Source: Piscinibacter gummiphilus (GTDB lineage Bacteria > Pseudomonadota > Gammaproteobacteria > Burkholderiales > Burkholderiaceae_C). Taken from it: 64,000 bases of DNA. Positions 63,033-64,000 of this stretch are shown here, piece after piece. Under the pieces are notes generated by a model. It ran no database searches. It had not been told where the DNA came from and saw nothing but the letters and a program-made list of their open reading frames with translations. Position 1 is the first letter of the stretch. Every line of letters begins with the position of its first letter. A program made the position numbers and the translations under genes. The stretch lies in contig NZ_CP015118.1 of the NCBI RefSeq assembly GCF_002116905.1, positions 2,170,001-2,234,000 of the forward strand, given 5' to 3'.

Positions 63033-64000
63033 ATGACACCCCGTCCCACCCGGCTCGCCCTGCTGATCTCGCTGATGGGCATCGGCCTGTCGGCCACCGG
63101 TCCGGCCTGGGCCGACGCGGAGTCCGACCGCGCCGAGGCGCGCGACGTCGAACGCGTGATGCGGGTGCTGGGCCTCGACACCGGGGTCGCGGTCGCGGAG
63201 CCCGTGCCGGCGCCGAAGGCTCGCCGCGTGCAGGAACCGGTCGCCGAGGCCAGGCTCGTCGTCGTGGCGGCCACGCGCCCCGCCAGGTCCGCGCCGCGGC
63301 GCGGGGCGCGCGAGGCGTCGCAGCCCGTCCGGCCCGCATCGATCGAAACGAGGAGGGTGGAGGAGACAAGCCGCCCGGACCTGCCCGAGGCGATGCCGCC
63401 GGCCGAACCGGAGGCTCCCGCCCACCCGGTCGACCTGGCCCTCGCGGCCACGCCCACGACGCGTCCCGTCGACGAGGACCCCGATTCGCCCCCGACACCG
63501 GTCGCCTGGACGCTGGACGCGCTGCCACCGCCCGAACCTCCAGTGGCCGACGAGGCCGCGGGTGAGCCCGTGGCGGAGCTGGCCGATGGCATCGATGCCT
63601 ACGAGGCGCTGATCCAGAAGCTCGCGGCTGGCGACGATCCGGTCACCTCGGTCGCGCAGGCCGAGCGTGTGATGCGCCACCTCGCGGGCGTGCGCGCCGA
63701 GGGCGTGACGCTGGCGGAGGTGCCCCTGGTGGACGTGCCGGTGCTCCACGACGCCGTCGAGCCGGAGGACCTGGTGGTGCCGGCCGCGCGCCTGAGTCCG
63801 CGGGCCGAGTACGTGCAGGCGCGGCTCGCGGCGCTGGCGGGTGCGGAGGCCGACGCCGTGTTCGCGGCACCCGCCGACCGCGTGCTGGGCGACCTGGCCG
63901 CGATGATGGGACGGGTGGAGGACGAGGAGGCCGACGTGGCCGTGGCGGCCGCGGCGCCCGAACCCCGGCCGTCGGAGCGGGTGCTGGAGGACCTGGCCCG
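63033..64000 (+). CDS. Secreted protein with recurring ERVM motifs, truncated by window end
   Basis: 322 codons visible from MTPRPTRLALLISLMGIGLS; signal peptide ends near AWA-D. The mature protein is acidic and Ala/Val/Pro-rich. A short helical motif recurs: VERVMRVLGLD (39-49), AERVMRHLAGV (about 210), ADRVLGDLAAMM (about 285) and SERVLEDLA at the edge. These may be repeats of a periplasmic scaffold preceding an outer-membrane barrel, as in FapF, but no barrel is visible in the window. 13 bp after the C39 stop, hence same operon. Confidence 0.7.
   Translation, partial: MTPRPTRLALLISLMGIGLSATGPAWADAESDRAEARDVERVMRVLGLDTGVAVAEPVPAPKARRVQEPVAEARLVVVAATRPARSAPRRGAREASQPVRPASIETRRVEETSRPDLPEAMPPAEPEAPAHPVDLALAATPTTRPVDEDPDSPPTPVAWTLDALPPPEPPVADEAAGEPVAELADGIDAYEALIQKLAAGDDPVTSVAQAERVMRHLAGVRAEGVTLAEVPLVDVPVLHDAVEPEDLVVPAARLSPRAEYVQARLAALAGAEADAVFAAPADRVLGDLAAMMGRVEDEEADVAVAAAAPEPRPSERVLEDLA

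Overview
The window is high-GC DNA with the gene stock and order of a beta-proteobacterium of the order Burkholderiales. Markers are a dapC-dapD-pilU-dapE-prmB run, smc followed by zipA, E. coli-type gshA, lexA with tandem SOS boxes, and an ohrR-ohr pair. The genus cannot be fixed from sequence alone; a Rubrivivax/Rhizobacter/Leptothrix-like lineage is a guess. Coding density is high and there is no transposase, integrase, CRISPR array or rRNA gene. Many long antisense open frames are artefacts of GC content.

Layout. 1-3.0 kb (minus): hemerythrin, diheme cytochrome c and a truncated lipoprotein in one operon. 3.2-6.3 kb: a large MalT-like LuxR regulator coupled to a VOC protein. 6.3-9.6 kb: mostly unrecognised membrane proteins and lipoproteins plus DUF3820 and EthD proteins. 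9.6-11.4 kb: a methyltransferase divergent from a LysR regulator. 11.4-13.0 kb: a possible small-protein gene, then a boxA-led array of seven folded tRNA genes (Gly, Asp, Leu, Val, Pro, His, Ser) mixed with tRNA-like hairpins and fragments, closed by a terminator. 13.0-20 kb: a monooxygenase-like protein, a soluble AAA ATPase/M41 peptidase fusion behind an attenuator-like leader, a diguanylate cyclase, a DUF2185 protein, and a lactate-oxidase-like gene that has lost its stop. 20-31 kb: HD phosphohydrolase, DUF454 protein, gshA, a second MalT-like regulator, alkaline phosphatase, lexA, asparaginase, ohr and ohrR. 31-44 kb: chemoreceptor, ABC-F ATPase, PLP sulfhydrylase-like enzyme, then an ohr2/histidine kinase/thioredoxin-like/response regulator operon, hydrolase, M48 protease and DUF898 protein. 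44-52.7 kb: lysine/peptidoglycan precursor genes (dapC, dapD, dapE) with pilU and prmB, then glpQ, SET, FMN reductase and queF. 52.8-57.4 kb: smc and zipA. 57.4-64 kb: three small proteins, then a sigma-54 activator upstream of a secreted glycine-rich protein, a small secreted protein, a C39-type periplasmic peptidase and a secreted protein cut by the window end.

How they work together. The last region looks like one extracellular-matrix system. The enhancer-binding protein probably drives a -24/-12 promoter in the 408-bp gap. The operon then encodes a low-complexity structural protein, a partner with Asn/Gln-rich curlin-like segments and a FapD-like C39 protein. It resembles functional-amyloid loci in plan but not in the sequence of its main subunit, and is the best candidate here for an undescribed system. 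The tRNA array (unusual anticodon loops, CCA-ending mini-hairpins, a boxA leader) and the AAA-M41 fusion are the next most unusual items.
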